From: Streptomyces akebiae
GTDB taxonomy: Bacteria; Actinomycetota; Actinomycetes; Streptomycetales; Streptomycetaceae
DNA: 64,000 nucleotides
Direction: 5' to 3'
Assembly: GCF_019599145.1 (NCBI RefSeq)
Contig: NZ_CP080647.1
Coordinates: 7,254,001 to 7,318,000, forward strand
Below the pieces are notes generated by a model. It worked only from the letters and a program-made list of their open reading frames with translations, made no database searches and was not told the origin of the DNA. The translations under genes were made by a program, and so were the position numbers. This document shows positions 17,860 through 24,946 of the stretch, piece by piece. The stretch's first letter is position 1. Each line of letters begins with the position of its first letter.

Positions 17860-18995
17860 CTCTCACCGATTACGCTGTGGGCGATGTGATCACCCTGGTG
17901 CGCCGGCCGGTCCTTCCCGAGGAGGGCAAGGAGTACCGCGAGATTGGTATCCGTTCCTTCGGCAACGGGATCTTTCATAAAGATCCCGTTGCGGGCCGGG
18001 AGATCATTGCCAAAAAGGTGTTCAGTATTGAACCGGGCGACCTTGTTTTCAGCAACATCTTCGCGTGGGAGGGCGCAGTTGCGCTTGCTGCCGACAGTGA
18101 AAAGGGTATGATCGGTTCACACCGGTTCATGACGTATTGCGTTAACCAGGAGATTGCGGATGTGCGGTATTTGCTTCCGTACTTTTATGGAGGGCCGGGG
18201 CTGGATGTGATCCGCCAGGCGTCTCCAGGATCGGCCGGGCGTAACCGGACTCTCGGTATCAAGACGTTTGGTGTAAAGCGCGTGGTTCTCCCTAATCTGG
18301 CTGAGCAGCGTCGCGTCGCTGACAAGCTCGACGCAGCGATGGACCGCATGGCCTTTGCGTTGTCTCTGCGTGCCAAGGCCAAAAAGACGTCGTTGGCTCT
18401 CTACGATTCCTTGCTCGGCCAAGTGAAGCATTGGAGAGATCTCGGCGATGGGTTGAATCTCAGTATTGAGGAAGTAGCTGTCTCGGGAGACGATAACTAT
18501 CCGATGGCAGGTGTCTACGGGTTCGGTCGAGGTCTCATCGACCGCGGAACGATTTCTGGTTCCGATACCAAATATTCGAAGTTTCACCGGCTTCAGAAAG
18601 GCAAATTGGTCATGAGTCGCCTCAAGGCTTTTGAAGGGGCATTGACTATGGTTCCGGGGGAGTTCGAAGGGCGTCACGTCTCCCCGGAGTTCCCTACTTT
18701 TGCTGTTGATCCGGATGTTCTGGATCCTGCCTATCTGGGACACTTGTGTAAGTGGCCGCGCTTCTGGGCACTCCTCAGCAAGGAGTCCAAGGGCGTCGGC
18801 GCAAGGCGAGAACGAGTAGCAGCGTCGCGCTTGCTCGCGACGAGCGTCCCATTCCCTGACTTGCACTCGCAGCGCGAGATCGCAGCTCAACTCAGCAAGG
18901 CTGAAGCCGCAGATCAGCTTGGCCGTCAACAGGATGCAGTTTTGACCTCACTGCGCCCCGCACTACTCGACGCCGCTTTCGGAGGACGCTTGTAG
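17856..18995 (+). CDS. hsdS: Type I restriction-modification, specificity subunit
   Basis: Determines the bipartite DNA target. Two target-recognition domains are seen: about 1-130 and about 185-330, each followed by a conserved helical spacer (PNLAEQRRVADKLDAAMDRM and PDLHSQREIAAQLSKAEAAD). At 379 residues it is at the short end for the family. The codon choice is less GC-rich than in hsdM or the flanking core genes (for example AAA, TTT and ATT codons are frequent around 17950-18720), a common sign of TRD exchange. The recognition sequence cannot be read from the sequence. Confidence 0.9.
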   Translation: MTLTDYAVGDVITLVRRPVLPEEGKEYREIGIRSFGNGIFHKDPVAGREIIAKKVFSIEPGDLVFSNIFAWEGAVALAADSEKGMIGSHRFMTYCVNQEIADVRYLLPYFYGGPGLDVIRQASPGSAGRNRTLGIKTFGVKRVVLPNLAEQRRVADKLDAAMDRMAFALSLRAKAKKTSLALYDSLLGQVKHWRDLGDGLNLSIEEVAVSGDDNYPMAGVYGFGRGLIDRGTISGSDTKYSKFHRLQKGKLVMSRLKAFEGALTMVPGEFEGRHVSPEFPTFAVDPDVLDPAYLGHLCKWPRFWALLSKESKGVGARRERVAASRLLATSVPFPDLHSQREIAAQLSKAEAADQLGRQQDAVLTSLRPALLDAAFGGRL

Positions 18996-19007
18996 CCTCA
19001 CCCCAGC

Positions 19008-19679
19008 TCACTCGCGCGAAACCCGCCGCCACCCCCCATCCGTAACCACCACATGGTCCAGGAACCGCAGACCGACCGCCGCCGCCCCCGCCGCCAGGCG
19101 GGTCGTGGCGCGGCGGTCGGCCTCGCTTGGGTCGGTGCAACCCGTGGGGTGGTTGTGGGCGACGCCGAACGACGTGCCGCCCGCCGCGAGGACCAGGGCC
19201 AGGACGTCGCGGACCGGGAGCAGGCTGCGGTCCGTCGCGCCTTCCGTGAGGACGGTCGTGCGGATGACCGAGCCCGACCCGTCGCAGACGACCACGACGA
19301 CGCGTTCGTGTCGCAGGCCGTGGAGGTGGGGAGCCGCGATCGTCGCCAAGTCGGCCGATCCGCGTACCCGTTGGCGGGCTGAGGACGGTGGCGGCGCCAC
19401 TCGGCGGCCCAGCTGGAACGCCGCCGCGACCCGTGCCGCCTTAGCCGGACCGATCCCGGCCAGGCCCGCCGCCAGCTCATGCGCGGGGAGCCGGGACAGT
19501 GCGTACAAGCCGCCGTGCCGGTGGATCAGCTGCCCGGCCAGCTCCACCGCATCCTGGCCGGGGAGCCCCGCGCCCAGCAGCAGCGCCAGAAGCTCACGAT
19601 CGGACAACGCCTCCGCGCCGCGCGCCAACAGCCGTTCGCGTGGTCGGTCCCGGGCCGGTACGTCCCGCATCCGTACCAC
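19008..19679 (-). CDS. radC: RadC-like JAB-domain protein
   Basis: 223 residues: an N-terminal UPF0758 helix-hairpin-helix region (PRERLLARGAEALSDRELLALLLGAG, GIGPAKAARVAAAF) and a C-terminal JAB/MPN-type metalloprotease fold with the motif HNHPTGCTDPSEAD (His-x-His and Asp). Despite the name, a role in DNA repair is unproven and such genes cluster with mobile and defence DNA. It follows the DUF262 gene on the same strand with a 14-bp gap and converges on hsdS. Confidence 0.88.
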   Translation of the reverse strand: MVRMRDVPARDRPRERLLARGAEALSDRELLALLLGAGLPGQDAVELAGQLIHRHGGLYALSRLPAHELAAGLAGIGPAKAARVAAAFQLGRRVAPPPSSARQRVRGSADLATIAAPHLHGLRHERVVVVVCDGSGSVIRTTVLTEGATDRSLLPVRDVLALVLAAGGTSFGVAHNHPTGCTDPSEADRRATTRLAAGAAAVGLRFLDHVVVTDGGWRRVSRE

Positions 19680-19693
19680 CGCCCCACACCCCC

Positions 19694-21397
19694 TCAGTCC
19701 ACCGAGTCGCGGTCGAGAGGTTCTGAGTCAGTGGCTACCGGGGGGTCGGGCTCCGGGTCGGGCGAGGGGGCGAACGGCTCTGCGTCTGCGCTGCTTCCCG
19801 CCGCCGAGCCGATGAGCTCCATGAGCCGCCGGTGCAGTGTCTCCGAGCGGGCCCGCAGAAACGCGTCGTAGTCGTCGCGCAACGCGGCCTGGTACGCGTC
19901 CTCTTCGATCAGGCAGGTGCGCAGCCGTTCCCGCAGCTTGTCCTCGCCGTGCCAGTTGGCCAGGTCCCTCAAGTAGGCGGAGGGACGGCGGTCGGAGATC
20001 CAGTTGTTGGTGATCGCGCTGAGCATGATCAGGTTGCCGCAGACGTTGTCCTTCCCCGCCTTCACCCCCTCCTTCCTCAGGTACGCACGCGGGAAGAAGT
20101 GGTGGAACTGCTTCCCGTTCTGCCAGGAGAGCGCGTCGGCCACATCGATGACGAGACCCGTGTTCAGATCGACGGGCTTCTCGTACGACATCAGGAGCAC
20201 CAGAAGCTTGCTGGGCGCGTTCTGCCGGGAGAACTGCGCGCGCTGCCACAGGACGCTTCGAGGCAGTGCGGCCGCTGTCTCGACCTCCGTCGAGCGGCCC
20301 GCCGCGAACTCCGTCACGGCCGTCAGGTCAGGCCCCATCTGGGACTCACGCCAGCCCTTGAAGTACTCGCCGCTCGCCGTCAGCCAGAACCAGCGCGTCA
20401 CGGCCTCGTACTGGGCCGCCGTCGGCTTGGGCAGTTGCCTGAACAGCTCGACCAGGACGGCGAACTGGTTGTAGTACGGCAGCGCTTCGGCCTGTGGGGT
20501 GTGGATCTGGGTGGAGAGGAAGTCGACTGCCCGCGCAGCCGCCTTGCCCGCGTCGCTGACGGCTGCCTGGAGCTGCTGACGGTCCAGCCCGCGCAGTTCG
20601 TGGATGGATTTGGTGGAAAAGCCGAAGCCCGCTGCCGCCGAGATCGTCCGCAACATGGTCTTGGCGTCGACCCGGCCGTACTTCTTGGCGTCGAGGACCT
20701 GGAGAAGCTGCTCGATCTCGTCCTTGAGGTCGAAGTCCTTCGACCAGGTGCCGGCCCGGATCAGATCGACGATGTCCATGGACGTGCCCGTACTGTTGAT
20801 CCGCTCGAAAATCCGGGCCGAGTCCTCTTCGGAGACGTCGAGCAGTGTCACCAACGGCACCTGATAGTGCGCGAACTGTTCGCTCAGCGCTTGTGCGCGA
20901 CGCTGAAGCTCGGCGCTCGGCTTGTCCCGCTGGATCCACGACAGGATCGCGCCGACCGAGGTGAGATCCCGGACCGGGATGATGTGCGGCCCTGTCGGGG
21001 TCTCCTCCGTGAGGTGCAGGAACTCCTCGCGCTCCAAGTCGTACGCGATCTCCCAGATCGCCCCGGAGCCGTGCAGCGCGCCGACCAGGCTTGCCAGTCG
21101 CTGCTGACCGTCGAGGACGTAGTGCACCGGGGCGCCCTCGTGCTGCGGCACGGTGTCCAGGCCCGCGATCTCGTGTCCGCTGGCCAACTTGGCCGTTGTG
21201 CGCCACATGAGCAGGCTGCCGATGGGGTAGTTGCGGCGCACTGAGTCGAGCAGATACAGGATCTGTTGCGGGGTCCAGACGAACGCCCGCTGGAACTTGG
21301 GTAAAACGATGTCGCCGCTCAGGACCCGCGAAGCGAGTGAGGTGATCGGTGCGATCGTCGGCTCGGGCGCGCGCATCTTCGCCGATGACGTCCCCAT
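19694..21397 (-). CDS. DUF262 and DUF1524-like protein (GmrSD/SspE-type)
   Basis: 567 residues. The N-terminal DUF262 region (about 10-210) has the ParB/sulfiredoxin-like motif VLDGQQRLASLVGAL, used in relatives for nucleotide hydrolysis. A helical middle follows. The C-terminal part (about 430-520) resembles DUF1524, an HNH nuclease: FHHFFPRAYL with its His, then NLIMLSAITNNWISDRRP. This architecture is that of single-chain GmrSD-type enzymes that restrict modified DNA, and of SspE. It fits the defence setting. The exact modification sensed, if any, cannot be told. Confidence 0.75.
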   Translation of the reverse strand: MGTSSAKMRAPEPTIAPITSLASRVLSGDIVLPKFQRAFVWTPQQILYLLDSVRRNYPIGSLLMWRTTAKLASGHEIAGLDTVPQHEGAPVHYVLDGQQRLASLVGALHGSGAIWEIAYDLEREEFLHLTEETPTGPHIIPVRDLTSVGAILSWIQRDKPSAELQRRAQALSEQFAHYQVPLVTLLDVSEEDSARIFERINSTGTSMDIVDLIRAGTWSKDFDLKDEIEQLLQVLDAKKYGRVDAKTMLRTISAAAGFGFSTKSIHELRGLDRQQLQAAVSDAGKAAARAVDFLSTQIHTPQAEALPYYNQFAVLVELFRQLPKPTAAQYEAVTRWFWLTASGEYFKGWRESQMGPDLTAVTEFAAGRSTEVETAAALPRSVLWQRAQFSRQNAPSKLLVLLMSYEKPVDLNTGLVIDVADALSWQNGKQFHHFFPRAYLRKEGVKAGKDNVCGNLIMLSAITNNWISDRRPSAYLRDLANWHGEDKLRERLRTCLIEEDAYQAALRDDYDAFLRARSETLHRRLMELIGSAAGSSADAEPFAPSPDPEPDPPVATDSEPLDRDSVD

Positions 21398-21487
21398 TGC
21401 GTACCCCCTGATCGCAGGACCCGACAGCTGGAACAGCTGCGAGACCGATCGTAGGGGGCACCACTGACAATCGAACGAGCCTGCCTT

Positions 21488-21682
21488 CTACCGGAGCCCG
21501 TCCACGAACGCCCGCCAGGCGTCAAGGCCGACGATCAGGACAGCGCCGCTGACGTTCTTGCTGTCGCGCACGGGGACGGTACCGGGGAAGCCGTCGGCCA
21601 CCTCGACACAGTCGCCGCCGGTGCTTCCGCTGTAGCTGGACTTACGCCACCGCGCGTTCTCCAGGTGCGGGCTGTTCTCCAT
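21488..21682 (-). CDS. DUF397 domain-containing small protein
   Basis: 64 residues with the hallmarks WRKSSYSGSTGGDCVEVAD and VPVRDSKNVSGAVLIV, and a C-terminal AWRAFVDGLR. DUF397 proteins pair with the WhiJ-type XRE regulator encoded directly upstream, and such pairs have been described as regulators, and in some cases as toxin-antitoxin-like, in Streptomyces. Its start overlaps the end of the XRE gene by 41 bp, so the two are translationally coupled. Confidence 0.9.
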   Translation of the reverse strand: MENSPHLENARWRKSSYSGSTGGDCVEVADGFPGTVPVRDSKNVSGAVLIVGLDAWRAFVDGLR

Positions 21683-22490
21683 AACGCTCCTCCATCACGC
21701 GGGTGATCAGTGTCGCCGAATCCTCAACGGAGAGAGCGGCGGCCTGGAGATGAGCGTAACGGCGTGCGGCTTCCCTGATGGTCTCAGGGTTGGCGGTCAT
21801 ATGACCGGAGATGAGGTCCTCCGTGTAGATGATGTCTGGGTCACTATCGAAGCGAAGAAGGTTGAACGCGCCGTCCAGGCTCGTGTGTTCACCGGCCCTG
21901 AACGGCAACACCTGGATCCGCATCCACCGGTGCTCGGCGAACTCCAACAGCCGGGCCAGTTGCCCTCGCATGACCTCCCGGCCACCGACGGGCCGGTGCA
22001 GTACGGCCTCGTCCAGGATCGCCCAGGCCAGCGGGGGCTGCTCCCGCTCCAGGATGCGCTGGCGCTCCATCCGGGCCGCGACCAGCCCGTCGAGATCGTC
22101 GGGCATGCCGGTGGCCAGCACCGCCCGCGCGTACTCCTCCGTCTGCAGCAGTCCATACACCAACTGTGCCTGGTACGTGGAGATGTACGTGGCCTTCGCC
22201 TCCATCTCCGCGTACGGCTGGAACCAGTTGGGCAGTTGACTGCGGAGCACGAGGCCGATCAGTCGGGAGAACACCCCGTCCGTGCCGAGCGCCGCGTCCA
22301 CCCGCTCGGAGAAGTCGCGGGTGGGAATCTTCTTCGTGGTCTCGATCTGACCGACCAACGAGCCTGTGCAGAAGATGATCTCGCCGAGCTGGCCCTGCTT
22401 GAGGCCGTGCGCCTCGCGCTGTCGGCGCAACTCCCAGCCGTAGTAGTCGAGCGGGGAAGCGCTGGGGTCGAGTGATTGGATGTTGGCCAC
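21642..22490 (-). CDS. XRE-family regulator with DUF5753 (WhiJ-like)
   Basis: 282 residues: N-terminal XRE HTH (LKQGQLGEIIFCTGSLVGQIE, about 25-50) and a C-terminal DUF5753 sensor domain (ATYISTYQAQLVYGLLQTEEYARAV). The GTG at 22490 (VANIQSLDPSASPLDYYGWEL) has GGAGG 8 bases upstream and is preferred over a TTG at 22511. It is transcribed with DUF397 and divergently from the ATPase gene. The repeats at 22535-22559 may be its binding region. Confidence 0.9.
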   Translation of the reverse strand: MANIQSLDPSASPLDYYGWELRRQREAHGLKQGQLGEIIFCTGSLVGQIETTKKIPTRDFSERVDAALGTDGVFSRLIGLVLRSQLPNWFQPYAEMEAKATYISTYQAQLVYGLLQTEEYARAVLATGMPDDLDGLVAARMERQRILEREQPPLAWAILDEAVLHRPVGGREVMRGQLARLLEFAEHRWMRIQVLPFRAGEHTSLDGAFNLLRFDSDPDIIYTEDLISGHMTANPETIREAARRYAHLQAAALSVEDSATLITRVMEERYGEQPAPGERAVA

Positions 22491-22534
22491 TGCGGTACCT
22501 CCGGCTTCCAACGCCTCGTGGCGTTCGTTTCTTT

Positions 22535-22559
22535 GCGTAGTCGAGCGTAAGCGAAGCGT
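22535..22559. promoter_or_regulatory. Triple GCGT direct repeats between XRE and ATPase genes
   Basis: GCGT occurs at 22535, 22545 and 22556, that is every 10-11 bases (one helical turn), in the short divergent intergenic region. This spacing suggests cooperative binding by the adjacent XRE protein on one face of the helix. No -10/-35 pair is unambiguous. Confidence 0.35.
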
Positions 22560-22573
22560 TGCACTCTGGTGAT

Positions 22574-23014
22574 GTGAATCACGTAACCGATCCGTCGACG
22601 GCGGACATGACGGACATCGAGAACGAGTACTGCGCCGAGTTCGCGCTGGGCGAGCACTCGGCTCGGCATCTTCGCCGCATTCTGCGGCTCTGCCTCACCG
22701 GCGCGGGCATGCCGGAGGTGGTCGACGCTGCCGAGCTGGCGCTGACAGAGCTCGTTGCCAACGTCGTCCGGCACGTACCAGATCGCCGCTGCCGTATCTG
22801 TTTCCTGCTCCGACGCGGCGGCGTGCGGGTGGAGATCGCCGACAGTTGCTCGCGACTGCCCGTACCTGCAACCGGAGACGCACTCGCCGAAGGCGGGCGT
22901 GGTCTGCTCCTCGTCGAGGCGGTCACCGACCGGTGGGGGGTGGAGCCGTACCCCGACAGGAGGGGCAAGACGGTGTGGTTCGAGTGCCTGGCCAAGGCGT
23001 CGGGCGGAGGGTGA
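22574..23014 (+). CDS. Anti-sigma-factor-like ATP-binding protein (HATPase_c_2)
   Basis: About 146 residues of the RsbW-like GHKL kinase family. The N box is ELALTELVANVVRHV and the G-box-like stretch is GGRGLLLVEAVTDRWGV. Such proteins often accompany XRE/DUF397 pairs in Streptomyces. A sigma-factor partner is not encoded nearby. The start is uncertain: GTG at 22574 or ATG at 22607, neither with a strong RBS. It converges on the serine hydrolase gene, 23 bp apart. Confidence 0.85.
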   Translation: MNHVTDPSTADMTDIENEYCAEFALGEHSARHLRRILRLCLTGAGMPEVVDAAELALTELVANVVRHVPDRRCRICFLLRRGGVRVEIADSCSRLPVPATGDALAEGGRGLLLVEAVTDRWGVEPYPDRRGKTVWFECLAKASGGG

Positions 23015-23037
23015 GGCCCCCGGTGGTCAGAAGTACC

Positions 23038-23859
23038 TCAGCCCCGCAGCTCCGCGAGCACCGCGTCCGTGAACGGGGTCCACGCCTCGACCGCCCACGG
23101 CCCGAACGCCCGGTCCGTCAACGCGACGCACGCCAGTCCGGCGACGGGGTCGATCCACAGGAACGTCCCCGACTGCCCGAAGTGCCCGAAGGTCCCCGGC
23201 GACGACGAAGTGCCCGTCCAGTGCGGCGACTTGGAGTCCCGGATCTCGAAGCCGAGCCCCCAGTCGTTGGGGTTCTGGTGCCCGTAGCCCGGCAGGACGC
23301 CCTTCGTGCCCGGGTACTGCACGGTCATCGCCGCCGCGACCGTCCGGGGGTCCAGCAGCCGGGGCGCCTGCACCTCGGCGGCGAACCGCACCAGGTCCTC
23401 GACGGTCGAGACGCCGTCCTTCGCCGGGGAGCCGTCCAGCGAGGTGGACGTCATCCCGAGCGGTTCGAGCACCGCCTGCCGCGCGTACTCCGCAAACGGG
23501 ATGTCCGCCGCCTTGGCCACATGGTCCCCGAGCACCTCGAAACCGGCGTTGGAGTACAGCCGCCGTTCCCCGGGCGGGGCCGTCACCCGGTGCTCGTCGA
23601 AGGCCAGCCCCGAGGTGTGCGCCAGCAGATGCCGCACGGTCGACCCCGCCGGCCCCGCCGCCTCGTCCAGCTCGATCGCCCCCTCCTCGTACGCGACCAG
23701 CACGGCGTACGCGGCGAGCGGCTTGGTGACCGAGGCCAGCGGGAAGCGGTGCCCGAGGGGTCCGTGGGTCCCGAGGACGGTGCCGTCCGCCCGCACGACA
23801 GCGGCGGCGGCGGTGGGAACCGGCCAGTTCTCGATCAGGGCGAGGCTCTGCAGTGACAT
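23038..23859 (-). CDS. Serine hydrolase, beta-lactamase/class C-like
   Basis: 273 residues of the beta-lactamase/penicillin-binding fold. The SxxK motif is SVTK (in PLASVTKPLAAYAV), a YSN motif follows (RRLYSNAGFEVLG) and HxG-like residues occur near the end. No signal peptide is seen, so a cytoplasmic esterase or peptidase is more likely than a true beta-lactamase. The ATG at 23859 is used; a GTG two codons upstream is possible. Its last codons contain the right copy of the island's 23-bp repeat. Confidence 0.85.
   Translation of the reverse strand: MSLQSLALIENWPVPTAAAAVVRADGTVLGTHGPLGHRFPLASVTKPLAAYAVLVAYEEGAIELDEAAGPAGSTVRHLLAHTSGLAFDEHRVTAPPGERRLYSNAGFEVLGDHVAKAADIPFAEYARQAVLEPLGMTSTSLDGSPAKDGVSTVEDLVRFAAEVQAPRLLDPRTVAAAMTVQYPGTKGVLPGYGHQNPNDWGLGFEIRDSKSPHWTGTSSSPGTFGHFGQSGTFLWIDPVAGLACVALTDRAFGPWAVEAWTPFTDAVLAELRG
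23054..23076. repeat. Right copy of 23-bp direct repeat bracketing the defence island
   Basis: Same 23 bases as 12004-12026, here inside the 3' end of the serine hydrolase gene (codons for PFTDAVLA). Position in the last codons of an intact gene is what is expected where an element integrates into a gene end and restores it. Confidence 0.75.
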
Positions 23860-23878
23860 GCCCACGAGCCTAAGCGGC

Positions 23879-24355
23879 TCAGAGGTTCAGCTGCATCAAG
23901 GGGTCGGGGCGGCGCCGGAAGCCCATCGACGCGTACAGGGGCTCGGCCTCGGCGGAGGCGGTCAGGTGGACGTGTCCGGCGCCGACCTCGCGGAACCACT
24001 CGACGAGGGCCTCCATGCAGGCGCGGGCGTACCCCCGGCGCCGGCAGTCCGGGTCGGTGGCCACGCTGAAGACGTGCCCGACCGCGCCCCGCGGGTTGCC
24101 CGGCTTCCCGATCCGGTAGTCGATCGTCCCCACCACCAGCGCCGCCAGCGCGTCGGGCCGCTCCGGATGGTCGACGACGAAGGCCGCGAACTCCCCTTCG
24201 GAACCGCCGAGTCGGCGCCGCAGGACCGGCAGGGACTCCGTGTGCCAGCCGGTGGGACCGCCCACTCCCGGGGGCCCCATCGAGTCGATCATCACCTGGC
24301 GCAGCCGGAGCACTTCCGCCGCGTCCGCGGCCGTGGCACGTCGTACGAGACTCAT
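23879..24355 (-). CDS. GNAT-family N-acetyltransferase
   Basis: 158 residues. Acetyl-CoA motif A is VFSVATDPDCRRRGYARACMEALVEWF with the R-x-x-G-x-A pyrophosphate loop, and the C-terminal strand is AEPLYASMGFRRR. Substrate unknown. It lies 19 bp upstream of the serine hydrolase on the same strand, so the two are likely one transcript. It is divergent from the MerR gene. Confidence 0.88.
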   Translation of the reverse strand: MSLVRRATAADAAEVLRLRQVMIDSMGPPGVGGPTGWHTESLPVLRRRLGGSEGEFAAFVVDHPERPDALAALVVGTIDYRIGKPGNPRGAVGHVFSVATDPDCRRRGYARACMEALVEWFREVGAGHVHLTASAEAEPLYASMGFRRRPDPLMQLNL

Positions 24356-24412
24356 GTCCGCACGCTAACCAGCGAGTTCACGTCACGTCCTCGCGTTTTC
24401 TCACCTGATTCG

Positions 24413-24434
24413 CTTGCTTCGAGCGCGCTCCAAG
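24413..24434. promoter_or_regulatory. Imperfect MerR-type palindrome
   Basis: CTTG (24413-24416) and CAAG (24431-24434) enclose a partly symmetrical 22-bp site immediately before the merR start. MerR proteins bind such dyads between -35 and -10 of their target promoter, so this is a candidate site controlling the merR-aldo/keto reductase operon and perhaps the divergent GNAT gene. Confidence 0.35.
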
Positions 24435-24451
24435 GTTTTAGCGTGGTGGTC

Positions 24452-24946
24452 ATGACGGTGATGGAGACCACGAGTACGACGAGTGTCGAGAGTGCCACGA
24501 GTACTGCCGGTACCGACAGTTGCGCCGGTCCGCCGCTCAAGCCGCGTCGGCCGGACGGGCAGGACAGATACACGATCAGCGAGGTGGTCGACCTCACCGG
24601 GCTGACGGCGCACACCCTGCGCTGGTACGAGCGGATCGGGCTGATGCCCCACATCGACCGCTCCCACACCGGCCAGCGCCGCTACCGCAACCGTGACCTC
24701 GACTGGCTCGACCTCGTCGGCAAGCTCCGGCTCACCGGTATGCCGGTCGCCGACATGGTCCGCTACGCCGAGCTGGTGCGCGAGGGCGACCACACCTACA
24801 CCGAGCGCTTCGACCTGCTCAAGTCGACCCGGGACGACGTCCTGTCCCGGATCGCCGAGCTGCAGGACACCCTGAGCGTGCTCGACCGAAAGATCAACTT
24901 CTACGCTGACGCCGGGCGGGCCCTGGCGTCTGAGAGGGCTTCATGA
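24452..24946 (+). CDS. MerR-family transcriptional regulator
   Basis: About 164 residues. After a Ser/Thr-rich N-terminal tail, the winged HTH (YTISEVVDLTGLTAHTLRWYERIGLM, about 40-66) and a coiled-coil dimerisation helix (DDVLSRIAELQDTLSVLDRKINFY) are clear. No metal-binding cysteines are seen at the C-terminus, so the effector is probably organic or redox, as in AdhR-like members. The start among the ATGs at 24452 and 24461 is uncertain because the N-terminal tail is not conserved. The stop overlaps the next start (ATGA). Confidence 0.85.
   Translation: MTVMETTSTTSVESATSTAGTDSCAGPPLKPRRPDGQDRYTISEVVDLTGLTAHTLRWYERIGLMPHIDRSHTGQRRYRNRDLDWLDLVGKLRLTGMPVADMVRYAELVREGDHTYTERFDLLKSTRDDVLSRIAELQDTLSVLDRKINFYADAGRALASERAS

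Larger units (their letters stand above)
12004..23076. mobile_element. Putative 11-kb genomic island with defence genes
   Basis: Between the two copies of the 23-bp direct repeat lie hsdR, abiEi, abiEii, hsdM, hsdS, radC, a DUF262/DUF1524 protein and an XRE/DUF397/ATPase trio, all typical accessory genes. Some parts, notably hsdS and the DNA before abiEi, are visibly richer in A and T than the neighbours. The outside genes (kinase, serine hydrolase, GNAT) look core. No integrase, excisionase or transposase is recognisable, so it is either mobilised in trans, a decayed element, or exchanged by homologous recombination in flanking genes. Confidence 0.55.

Noticed and set aside
20346..21470. Second frame over the DUF262 gene
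   Set aside because: Its composition (Arg/Gly-rich) is that of an out-of-frame reading of high-GC DNA.
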